16,414 nucleotides of DNA from Chromera velia (Eukaryota > Sar > Chromeraceae), in assembly GCA_018398765.1 (NCBI GenBank), contig JAHBMJ010001765.1:9652-26065 (forward strand), written 5' to 3'. Each line of letters opens with the position of its first letter. Positions within the stretch are counted from its first letter, which is position 1. The notes beneath the pieces were generated by a model, which worked only from the letters and a program-made list of their open reading frames with translations, ran no database searches and was not told the origin of the DNA. The position numbers and the translations under genes were made by a program. This document shows positions 1 through 8,384 of this stretch, piece after piece.

Positions 1-391
1 AGCCTGCATGAGCAGTTGCGCAAGGGGGGGAGGTGAAAGCGCGAGTAAGTGGGTTGGTTCCATTTCACAACATTGCCAGGCAGACAATCGAAGACAAAAT
101 TCAAGATAGAGGTCTCTCCTCTCTGGAGGACAAATTAAGTTGTGCTATGTCCAGTCTCAAACGTCTCCCTCCACAAATTCATGACAGAAATAAGGGTTTG
201 TCTGTTCCCTGCAATTGTGCTCTGTCTGGTTGCCAGCGATCCGTTTTTGTACATCTGCTCAGTCATTCAACTTATCGCTGAAAAAGACCGCCAATAAAAC
301 GCACTCTGAGGATTTGTGACCGGTTGGTGTACGTCGACAGAACTCCGTCCGTTCCTTGGCTTCTCTGCTCGTTGAACGTTGCTGCGTCCAG
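1..391. other. Window start without supportable exon (probable intron of the WD40 gene)
   Basis: No exon could be supported here. A good donor-like GTAAGT lies at 45-50 and a weaker one at 33, but both would end an exon in a frame with TGA at 9-11, given that the next exon begins in phase 0 at 392. The WD40 gene therefore probably extends upstream of the window and this stretch is mostly intron. A pyrimidine-rich tract and CAG at 389-391 lead into the first visible exon. An upstream alternative acceptor at 339-340 would add 17 residues in frame. Confidence 0.4.
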
Positions 392-3300
392 GTTGTTGTG
401 TGGGACGTGGAGATGAACAAACGAGTCCTCTCTCTGACAGGGCATTCCTCGGCAGTCAACGCTGTGTGCTTCCTTGACCCCCTGCCTCTGCTTGCGTCTG
501 CGGACTCGAAAGGCTACGTGTGTATTTGGATGGTGCCGCCTCACCCACACGCACTTCGAGTCCTCGAGTCCAAAGCCATACACCTGCCTCACACAGACCT
601 CTTCCTCCTCACACGATTCGTCAACACACAGGTAGACAGGGAGTGAAGCAGGTTCGGGGGACTTTTTTGTTTTTTCGTTCGCCCCTCGTTTGTCTTTCCG
701 TTCGCTCCTCGTTTGTCTTTTCGTTCGCCGCTCGTTTGTCTTTTTGATCCTCTCTTTTACTTTTCTTCCTGTTATCTTTGAAGCCGCTCGGCGTGTGTGT
801 GTCAATCTGTCAATTAGACTCCTTCGTGTCCATCCTTCTGTTGCGGAGAAACGTTAGCTGACTGTCTGTTCAGTACGGCAGGGCGGTGACCCCCGCGGGC
901 TGACCGGTTTCGGATCATGATGCGATGCTTGAATTGAAACATTAGAATGGATGCACTGCACTAAACAGGACTGTCCCATCCCCTGCGATGTCTGCGCAGA
1001 CCCTCGAAAACGCGCAGTCGGTTTCGGCAGTCACCTTCCTCTTCGAAGACGAAAAGGTCAGTGGGGAAATTAACCGACTCTTTCTCTCTTGATAGCTCTA
1101 ATTCGTGTGTTGTCTCTCTCCTGCGCTCCCTCGCTTTCGCCCTGGCTGCAGGAGAAAGAGAGAAGAAGCGGTGTGGACAATCACGCCTTCCTGTCTTTCC
1201 ACTTTGTCAAACAATTTCTGTATGAGGACGTTTTTCACCCTCCCTTCACTATTGGTGAGAAAGGATCAATTTAAGACAAAGTCAAAAAGAAGAAAGAGAA
1301 GGCATACACCGAAAGGCACATGTAAATCCGCGCATGCTCCTCTCGCATGCAATCAACGCGAATATCTCGGTTACATCGAGGCGCTTTTCAGGTGTCTCCA
1401 AGTGGTTTTCTTTGGAGCTAGTCGGTACCCATCAATGAGGAGGAAGTTCACGACTGAGCTTGGCCAAAAACAACCAAATCCAGATTCATACATGCGCACA
1501 TGTTGATCACAGCTTCCTTCCAAGAAGATGTTGGGCTTTCATTCTCTCGATCTGCAGGAGGAAGCAAGGCTACGAGCTGTGCGGGAAAGGATCTTCCAAC
1601 AGATTCTGTGTAAAAACAAAAGAAACTCTCTTTCGGTCCCCTCCCTCACAGAGGGCATCGAGACTTTCGACTCAAATAGGAGAAGGTCATCTGCTGCGCC
1701 TTCCAAAGAAGCGATTACAAACGGAGATACAGGGAGAGAGGGGGGAAGTGTCTCAGGAATCCCCTTGTCCACAGGAGAGACTCGCAAGGGCTCCAACGCG
1801 GCCCCCCGCCCCTCCTTAGTTTCATCGATAGGTGGCCGGAACTCGCAGAGAGCAGCGTCTGTTGTAAGCGCGTTGATGAAGGATGACACTGCCACCCAGC
1901 GCCGTGCATCTGCAGATGCAGACGCTCCGCCAGATGTGCCGAATGAGGAAGCTGTAGCAAAGGAAAGAAGCAAATCACATAGGGGCAGTATACAGTCGGT
2001 TGTAATAAGTGAGGAGGCGAGTCCGGTATCCGCAGGGTCCATAGGGGAAAGCCCTAAGGAGCTTCAAGAGGCAGAGGTCGAGGTAGATGAGGTCGATGAG
2101 GGAGATGTTGGCACTGATCAGCCTGGCCCATCGGCAGATGCGGGAGGATTACTCGTCCTTCCTCCCCATCCCATAGGAGGCGAGAATTCGGCACTTCCCA
2201 TTCCTCCCTCAGTAGACGGTGAGGGAGGAACAGAGAATTTGCAGCAGACAGACGATACTGACAGAGTGTCGAGTGCCGATGGGCCAGCCGACATGAGTCC
2301 TTCATCCCGGAATTACAAAATTTCCTCTTTTCCCGGATTTCAGTCCATTCGTATCCTTTTCCCTCCGGGACTCCTGGGAAGAGAGGCAAAGACGCAGGTG
2401 CCCGCCTTCGGACCACGCCCTTCTCGTCCCGCAGTCGACGCTGCTGCTTCCTCTTCCATAAGCCAAAAAGGCTCAGGCACGGGTTCTGGACTTCTATCGG
2501 GAACAGATCAAACTGAAAAGGGGGAGGAGAGTCAGCTCTCGGCGATTCCCACTCTCGATTTGAGTGCGTTGAAATTGGGGGAGCCGGGGGGGTCGCACAC
2601 AACGCGAACAGACTTTCCGATCCCGTCAACATTCCGCACTGATCGGCCGGCAGCTGAAACTTTACCCAAAAACTTTCTCTTCGGTCCTGCGACTGATCGC
2701 ACTGGGAGCGAGCTATCACGACTTTCCAAAAGATTTGCAAGCGTGAGTGTTGCAAGTGTTGCTCGAAACTCCGGTCCAAGTTTTGGGTTCAATGTAACCA
2801 CTACTCGACCGAGCAACTCTAGTGCCACCTTGGTCCGAACAGGCCAAGCCATTGCGTCAATGTCCTTGAGCCCTGCCTCTGCAGTCTCACAGCCCCAAGG
2901 CTCACCCCCGACAAATGCATTGACCCCCGTGCGCTTCTCAAATCTGCCCGATGCTGTCCCCCAAGCTCTCGTAGGCGGGGGAGGAGCAGCGCGGGGGGGG
3001 GAGGGTGGAGGAGTAGGGGGGTCGACTCTGCGTAAATTGCCTCCTCATGGAGGGTCCGCACAGACCGTCCGTTCGTTGACGCAGTTTGCGATCTCTCCTT
3101 CCTTCAACCAAGCGAGAGCACAGAGCATCAGATCAGCCACTCAGCCCCTCTCACCTTCATCAGGAGGTCATAATCCGATGGGAGGAGGCGGACTGATGAC
3201 GGACCTCAACTCGTTCTCAAGCGCGGGCCAGTCCGCTTACAGAAACGCGTCGGTGACAGGGACTGGGGATGGCAACGGCATGGGGGGGATGAACTTGAAT

Positions 3301-5299
3301 GGGGGACCGCTGCCAGGAGGAGGGGGGGGAGGGGGACACAGCAGAACCTCCATTTCTGTCACGGCTGTGGCGGAACGTCAACAACCCAGCGAGGCGTCCC
3401 TCCCTCCGCATCTTAAGGCCGTTTTGTTCTGTACTGATGAGGATGGCATGGTGGCTGCGTGGGACCTCCGGCGAATTCTGTGGTCGGTCTGTTCGTCAGG
3501 CAGTCAGTCAGGGACACACAGAATGTCGCCTTTTGTTTTTCTGCATGTGTCTTTACTGATTCACTCACAGATGCGTATTCATTCTTCTTTTTCTTCTGAG
3601 ACCTCTTAACGATATCAATGCACCGACAGAGCGAGGCATAAAGCTCATACTTGTGAGTGAATTGCGGGTTGATGAAAAAGGTTCTCGCACTTTCTTCTGC
3701 ACTCTGATTTTCTTTCTGTCGGTCGAGCTTCCTGGTTTGTCTTGTTTATTCCATTCATTCATTTCAGCCCTTTTCTTGTTGTCCCTTCCTTTCTGTTCCT
3801 CTTGTGAGTGCACCAAGATGAACGCCAGATCCTTTCTCTTCCCTCACCCCCTCCATCTGTTCCTCTGCACCTTCCTTCTTTGGCCCATCCATGCAGGGTC
3901 GTGCATACAGAATTCCTATAAAACCTCTGTATGAAAGTAAACCTCTGCACCTTCCTTCTTTGGCCCATCCATGCAGGGTCGAAGCCTGTGCCCCGGTCCC
4001 TGCGCGAGAGGTGCAGAATCCTCATAAGATCACGAACGACGACCAAAAAGGGCAGGCCGAGCTAAAGAAGAGACAGGCGCTTGCAACCTCAGGAGAGCCT
4101 GTTCCTGTCGTCAGGCATGCACTCGTGCGGAAACTTTGCGTCTGGAGGGCCCATGAAGACGCCATCAGAAGCATCCAGGTCGGTGGGTCAGCAGAAGCCG
4201 ACAGGTAGACACGCAGACAAGGGAGCAGGAAGGTGGATAGGCGGAAAGGCAGGTTGGCAGCCAAGTTAGGGAAGCAAACGGTCAGGTTGCCGAGCAGAAT
4301 GTCACACAAAGCAACTGGTGTGTATCCCGTTCTTCAAAATATGTTTGTCTCAGTGACTGCCTGTATACTTTTGTCTTTCTACACGAGCGACTGATCGTCG
4401 AGTTCTGTATCTTTCCATCTTTTTGCTTCGTTGTCAACATTTTCCAAAAACTTCAGGAGGGGGTTTTCCGGCACGACTTTTTGGTCTGCATGCTTTCTTA
4501 ATTCCGAGATGAAAGTAGTTTCCTCTGCATACACGATGGCTGTCAAGAGAAAAAGAAACAGTGCAGTCCCTCCGTCTAAGAACTCCCGAATCACATTCAT
4601 CAGCAGCAATTGTTCTTCACTAGCTGATTAACGTCTGCCTGATGTCTTTCGATTCTTCCGTTGTGCGTATCTATCTATCCATCCACCCACCCAACCACTG
4701 ATGATGGATCGATGCAGATTGTCGACGAGCCGCGGTGTCTCCTCACAGGAGGGTACGACTGCATGGCCCGGGTCTGGACACTTGACGGTCACCTGCTGGC
4801 CGAGCTAAAACAGTCAAACCCCAATTGGAACTTCGAGGCGGCCTCCGAATTTTCCGGTGTTGACCCTCACCTCTTGAAGGTCTGTGTTTCATTCTCTTTA
4901 ATTGTCTCGATCGATCTGTGCCTGTTTGTCTCTGTTTCTGTTTGCGTCTGCGTTCATCCATTTTGCCCTTCTGCCCCACCCAATCTGATTGCTTGCGTGT
5001 TTAACTGCCTCTCTACGTGTCTGTGTGTCCATATTCTTGTTCGTGTCACCCTGCCTGATTGATTGTACTGTACGTGCAGCAACAAAAATTGAAGGAAGGA
5101 AAGAACGACGCAGTGAAAGACATACAGAAGGAAACGCAGAAGTACAGACAAAGGTCCACAGAACGAAAGCAAGCGAGCAAGAAAGACAGACAGACAGGCA
5201 AACAGGCAGAAACAGAAAAAAAGGAAGGAAGGAGGAAAGAAATGCCCTTCAAGAATGTGCACAATTCTAGATAAAGATCCTTTGAGTTATTCTTCCGTG

Positions 5300-5337
<38 letters not shown>

Positions 5338-5463
5338 GAAGTCTACTATGAGGTGACGGATAGGGAGAGGGAGGACGCTAGGGTGAATGCGCCTCTCTTT
5401 CTTCCAGAAGATCTCGCACCAGACTTTGCAGACTCCAACTCGAATGGAGAGCAACAGGATTGA
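392..5463 (+). CDS. WD40-repeat protein, WDR49/WDR64/WDY-like, 5' partial, spliced
   Basis: Proposed exons: 392-631, 1000-1056, 1558-3482, 3977-4178, 4718-4879 and 5338-5463. All junction phases agree, giving 903 residues and a TGA stop. Visible WD40 elements: VVVWDV then LTGHSSAVNAV and SADSKGYVCIW (residues about 1-50); SVSAVTFLF (about 87-95); LFCTDEDGMVAAWDL (about 722-736); WRAHEDAIRSIQ, then CLLTGGYDCMARVWTLDGH and a trailing Q...NW. The order 'WDL, long linker, W.aH..aI..., llTgg.D...rvWtldG, Q....W' is typical of the WDR49/WDR64/WDY group, which often also carries EF-hands; none is visible here. Residues about 110-715 are low-complexity Ser/Gly/Pro/Asp-rich. The C-terminus is short and acidic. 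The 3482 donor (GTCGGT) is the least certain junction: 3486 with the acceptor at 3896 is also in phase. The protein is probably a scaffold propeller, perhaps ciliary or cytoskeletal (inference). The N-terminus lies outside the window. Confidence 0.75.
676..744 (+). repeat. 23-bp tandem repeat, three copies, intronic
   Basis: Three consecutive 23-bp units (676-698, 699-721, 722-744), each built as CGTTCG-C-CTCGTTTGTCTT with one to three differences, lie in the intron between exons 392-631 and 1000-1056. The strand bias (C/T-rich) makes it a long pyrimidine tract, but it is about 250 nt upstream of the acceptor and is probably a minisatellite without a splicing role. Confidence 0.85.
3862..3981 (+). 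repeat. 40-bp direct repeat carrying a duplicated 3' splice acceptor
   Basis: Positions 3862-3901 and 3942-3981 are identical over 40 bp, 80 nt apart. Each copy contains a polypyrimidine tract and the acceptor ATGCAG followed by GGTCG (AG at 3895-3896 and 3975-3976). The 40 nt between them are AT-richer and unlike either copy. Both copies look equally competent as acceptors by sequence, so the exon that follows has two possible starts. Confidence 0.9.
4379..4600 (-). CDS. Small antisense ORF nested in an intron of the WD40 gene
   Basis: Reading the minus strand from ATG 4600 to TAG 4379 gives 73 residues beginning MNVIREFLDGGTALFLFLL. A hydrophobic stretch (about residues 11-24) is followed by a charged, helical-looking half (FISELRKHADQ..., LLKFLENVDNEAKRW). 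The frame stays open upstream for about nine more residues to a TAA. It lies wholly inside the intron 4179-4717 of the plus-strand gene. Codon use is varied and the amino-acid pattern looks like real protein, unlike the shadow frames around it. It could be a single-exon nested gene, a terminal exon, or a fragment of a retroelement: YAEETTFI followed about 30 residues later by A.RW faintly recalls the YADD region of LINE-type reverse transcriptases, but with EE for the catalytic DD. The family is not recognised with confidence. Confidence 0.35.
   Translation of the reverse strand: MNVIREFLDGGTALFLFLLTAIVYAEETTFISELRKHADQKVVPENPLLKFLENVDNEAKRWKDTELDDQSLV
4925..5245 (+). other. Intron with opposed pyrimidine-rich and purine-rich halves
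   Basis: Within the intron 4880-5337, about 4890-5060 is rich in TGTCTCTGTTTCTGTTTG-type sequence, while about 5083-5245 is nearly all purine with CAGACAGACAGGCAAACAGG and GAAACAG segments. The two halves are roughly complementary, so the transcript could fold back on itself. This is a visual judgement of complementarity, not a computed fold. Confidence 0.5.
5303..5334 (+). repeat. (TG)16 microsatellite abutting a splice acceptor
   Basis: Sixteen uninterrupted TG units run directly into CAG (5335-5337), the acceptor of the last WD40 exon (5338-5463). The repeat takes the place of a normal polypyrimidine tract. Confidence 0.9.
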
Positions 5464-5622
5464 CAACTTACTTCGGGACCTCTGAACTCGGTCAATCTCA
5501 TCCACATGTCGCATCGCACCCTGAAGTATGTCTCATCCACATGTGCAAGCTTTGATTGAAGTATGCATGCGCACATTGTTGCGTTGCATTTATCGCACGC
5601 AGCCTGTGGTATTCATTGTATT

Positions 5623-5642
5623 GTCATAATAATTATTATGAC
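5623..5642. repeat. Perfect 20-bp palindrome
   Basis: GTCATAATAATTATTATGAC equals its own reverse complement. It lies at the upstream edge of the AT-rich island, about 160 bp after the WD40 stop codon. Confidence 0.9.
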
Positions 5643-5716
5643 TAAATAGAGTCTTTAATAGACAACCAGTCTAGGGACCAACTTTGAATCCAAGAGCAAA
5701 TCAGTGTTTATTGATG

Positions 5717-5754
5717 TTCATTCATTCATTCATTCATTCATTCATTCATTCATT
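5717..5754 (+). repeat. (TTCA)n tetranucleotide microsatellite
   Basis: About nine uninterrupted TTCA units lie in the AT-rich intergenic island. Confidence 0.95.
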
Positions 5755-6458
5755 GAGTTATAATGTTCATTTGTATTAATCTTGGGCCCAGACTTTGGGT
5801 ATATATTATTGAATTGATTTTATAGTCAAAATATAAAATTTTTTTAGTTCAAGTTCTAGTTCAAGTTCTGTAAGCCTAAGCGTTTCTATAAAGCTTTAAC
5901 TTAAACGCGCATGCAATTCAAATATACAGCGATTTATATATATAAACTATACAAGGAATTGAACATTATATAGCGTTCTACTGCCAGTACACTAAGTACA
6001 TGTACGTATGAGCCGCATATACCCGCATAATGCGGCGCATATTATAATACAGTATTAATAATGTTCTAAAACTCGATCGATCTGCTAACTAAGCCTAACT
6101 TAACAGTGCTAAGAACTCTGTTTTATTTTGTTTTTGTTATAAAACATGAATGTTGCTACTAGCGGCCCCAGGTCAATGTCTTTAAATGTATAACTTTAGA
6201 AAACGTAAAAAAAAAAAAGCAAACTGTTTCATAGTAGGCTAGTATACTTAGTATTTTATGTTGCTGCACATTTGATTCAACTTCATTGCTTATGTACTTT
6301 GCGCATCACTGACAGTTCCAATTCTACATGCGACGTAGCAGACCGATTGAGTGATCAAAGCTGTCTGAGTCTTCAAAAGAACTCGGGTCCCATCCAGTCA
6401 TCAATTTGATTATATCTTTTTAGCTTCTGAGTCAGCAAGCTCGAAGCAGGGCCACACC

Positions 6459-7201
6459 ATGACAACCGCCCTCCCCTTTCAGTTTCTCCTGTTCATCTCC
6501 TTACTAGCTTGCACATGGAAGGAACCCTCGATCTCTCAGTCGGTTTATGGAATCCGGATGCATGCAAGTAAGTTGGTGGCGTGTTTTGAAAAAGTTCCGT
6601 TCCTCTATTCCGCTGCATGGCTTGAGTCCGTCGTTCAGTACTCAAAAGAAGGAATATGCGTGTAAGGAACTGGGCGCGCATATGGGCGGACGCTGCACAC
6701 ACATACACGCACACACATACACACACGCATACACACACACACACACACACGCACACACACACACACACACACACATACACACACACACAATATACCCGTA
6801 GGCACCTTTGAGAAGCGGAGGGGGGGGAAAGGGAGAGGGAGCGGGAAAGAGAAGCAGTCACAAAATGGAGAGTGAGTGCAGCTGCATCTATCCTCCTCCG
6901 TTTTTTGAAAACGGGCAACGGAACATCTGGACGAGAGAAAGCGAAAGAGACAGGGCTGTGTTGGACGCGAGAAGAGATCTGGTTCGAAACGAAGTGCAAC
7001 AGAGAGGAAGAATCAGAAGGAGTGTGTAGCGATGGAGTGAGGGATTGGAGTTCCTGCTTTTTTCCCCTCGGTTGAGAGATTCGAAGATTGGCAGCATAAA
7101 TGCGAGACCGACTGGCCGGCTCATTCATGGAGTGAGAGAGTGAATGAGTGAGTGAATGAATGAAGGCGTTGGCGAATGAGTGAGTGAGTGAGTCAGTGGG
7201 T

Positions 7202-7265
<64 letters not shown>

Positions 7266-7966
7266 GATAGACAGACAAAAGACAGGTGCACGAGAAATGG
7301 GACCAAAAAAGACAACTAGATCCAACCAGGAATTAGCGAAGTGCAAGTCCACGAAGAAGAAAGGATTCGTTTTCACGCAAGTGAGTACTCATTACGTTGA
7401 ATGCATTCATTCGACAGAGAAAGAAACAAAGGTCCCAACGAACGAACGCATGAACTTACTAGCTGTTCACCGCTCGCGCTGCAGGTGCGAGGCAGCACTC
7501 CTTTGCCTGAAAGGTTCCGTTCTTGGTGTCGGTCCACCGCGCCATGCAGAAGATGTAGCAGGGATTCATGCACCCCTGCGCGCTTGTGCAGCATTGCCCC
7601 CGTTGGACGCCAGCCCACTGAAAGACAAAGACAAAGAAAGACAAACAACAGATCATGCATTCATTTTGTTCTTTCAAAATGAATTTTGGATGAGGATGAA
7701 TGCATGGACGCCAGCCCACTGAAAGACGAAGTCAAAGAAAGACAAACAACAGAAAGACAGGTGTTTCTCTCTCTCTCTCTCTACCACACACACAGCTTGA
7801 ATTCGTCATGATTTGCCTCTTCTTCCATTGCTTTTTTTCTTTCGGGGTCCCTTTTTTTACTGGTCGAAACAGCTGCATGTCGGTCGACTTTGTTGAGGCT
7901 CGAAGAGTGCAACCAAATGTGAGATTCAACAGAAAGGAGAGAGATCAAGCAGGCAGGAACCCTAAG
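6459..7966 (+). CDS. Tentative spliced gene with signal-peptide-like first exon, 3' end unresolved
   Basis: ATG 6459 stands in a good context (CACACCATGA) and begins MTTALPFQFLLFISLLACTW, which resembles a signal peptide or membrane anchor. The exon would end at 6567, before a consensus GTAAGT. A phase-compatible continuation is 7286-7380 (after CAG; lysine-rich, with MGPKKTTRSNQELAKCK), ending at GTGAGT. Possible further exons are 7485-7513 (after CTGCAG) and 7873-7966. Together these give 109 codons with all phases consistent and no stop, but no downstream end was found. The first intron (6568-7285) is filled with (CA)n and (GAGT)n. No family is recognised. The first two exons are the best supported and the later ones are guesses; the ATG at 7297 could alternatively start an independent gene. 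Confidence 0.3.
6695..6789 (+). repeat. (CA)n microsatellite, interrupted
   Basis: About 95 bp of CA dinucleotides with occasional TA, CG and AT interruptions lie in the proposed first intron of the gene starting at 6459. It produces spurious Cys/Val-rich ORFs on the opposite strand. Confidence 0.95.
7131..7193 (+). repeat. (GAGT/GAAT)n degenerate tetranucleotide repeat
   Basis: Units of GAGT and GAAT, with a short unique interruption near 7166-7174, precede the second (CA)n array. Each GAGTGAGT junction contains a consensus-type GTGAGT donor hexamer. Confidence 0.85.
7205..7263 (+). repeat. (CA)n microsatellite
   Basis: Nearly pure CA repeat with one CG interruption, about 20 nt upstream of the proposed acceptor at 7284-7285. 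Confidence 0.95.
7604..7753 (+). repeat. 49-bp direct repeat, two copies 101 bp apart
   Basis: 7604-7652 and 7705-7753 match at 47 of 49 positions, both starting TGGACGCCAGCCCACTGAAA and ending ACAAACAACAGA. The 52 bp between them differ. The function is unknown; it looks like a local segmental duplication. Confidence 0.85.
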
Positions 7967-7983
7967 GTCATCCTGAGAGGTCC

Positions 7984-8003
7984 TCTGTCTGTCTGTCTGT
8001 CTG
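7984..8003 (+). repeat. (CTGT)n short microsatellite
   Basis: Five CTGT-type units follow immediately after the last candidate exon of the tentative gene (7873-7966). Confidence 0.8.
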
Positions 8004-8055
8004 GATGCTGATTCTTTGTCTGGCTCATAAATCGACGAGTTGGTTCTGTTTCTTT

Positions 8056-8107
8056 CTCATTCTGAGTCGTTCCCTTACTCGAAGAACAACGGGAAATTCA
8101 GAATGAG
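8056..8107. repeat. Imperfect inverted repeat (hairpin)
   Basis: CTCATTCTGA (8056-8065) is the exact reverse complement of TCAGAATGAG (8098-8107). The pairing can be extended inward through TTCCC/GGGAA with a small bulge, leaving a loop of about 16 nt. No T-run or gene end is associated. Confidence 0.6.
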
Positions 8108-8218
8108 GTACAAACATAAGCAAAGAAAGAATCACAAACAGAGAAAGAGAGCAGCTGACGCACGCTGTTGGGACCTGGATTCGGGGCAGGAACTGCGGCA
8201 CCCTCATCAGCTGCAGTG

Positions 8219-8384
8219 AGTTAGTGAGTCAGTCAATCATGCATTCATGCATTCATTCATGCATTCATGCATTCATGCATTCATCCATTCATTCATTCAT
8301 TCATTCATTCATTCAGTCAGTCAGTCAGTCAGTCAGTCAGTCAGCCAGCCAGCCAGTCAGTCAGTCAGTCAGTCAGTCAGTCAG
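8219..8384 (+). repeat. Compound tetranucleotide microsatellite GCATTCAT/CATT/CAGT/CAGC
   Basis: The array passes through successive blocks: GAGT-like, then GCATTCAT, pure CATT, CAGT, three CAGC-type units, and CAGT again. Neighbouring blocks differ by one or two bases per unit, so the array appears to have grown by successive point mutation and slippage. Confidence 0.95.

Larger units (their letters stand above)
5464..6458. other. Intergenic AT-rich island
   Basis: Downstream of the WD40 stop codon, base composition changes sharply at about 5600 and stays AT-rich to about 6340. It contains a perfect 20-bp palindrome (5623-5642), a (TTCA)n microsatellite (5717-5754), a repeated AGTTCAAGTTCT pair near 5848-5872 and an A12 run (6207-6218). 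No ORF with coding character was seen on either strand. It presumably holds the 3' UTR and polyadenylation region of the WD40 gene and the promoter of whatever starts at 6459. Confidence 0.6.

Noticed and set aside
1-44. Exon ending at GTAAGT (45)
   Set aside because: The frame required by the next exon contains TGA at 9-11, and too little sequence is visible to test another start.
272-805. 177-codon minus-strand ORF, Lys/Arg/Glu-rich
   Set aside because: It is antisense to a clear WD40 exon and includes the 23-bp pyrimidine repeat, which makes the KRxTKRQ-like pattern.
2054-2779. 241-codon minus-strand ORF opposite the WD40 exon
   Set aside because: It lies wholly antisense to the long coding exon, its composition follows from the Ser/Pro-rich sense strand, and it has no splice or start logic of its own.
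6493-7278. 261-codon minus-strand ORF rich in Val/Cys
   Set aside because: It is produced by translation of (CA)n and GAGT repeats, which lack stop codons.
7360-7513. FTQ|VRGSTPL resembling the SAC phosphoinositide phosphatase motif
   Set aside because: The motif falls only about 70 residues after the proposed start, the flanking SAC domain is missing, and the exon is speculative; probably chance.
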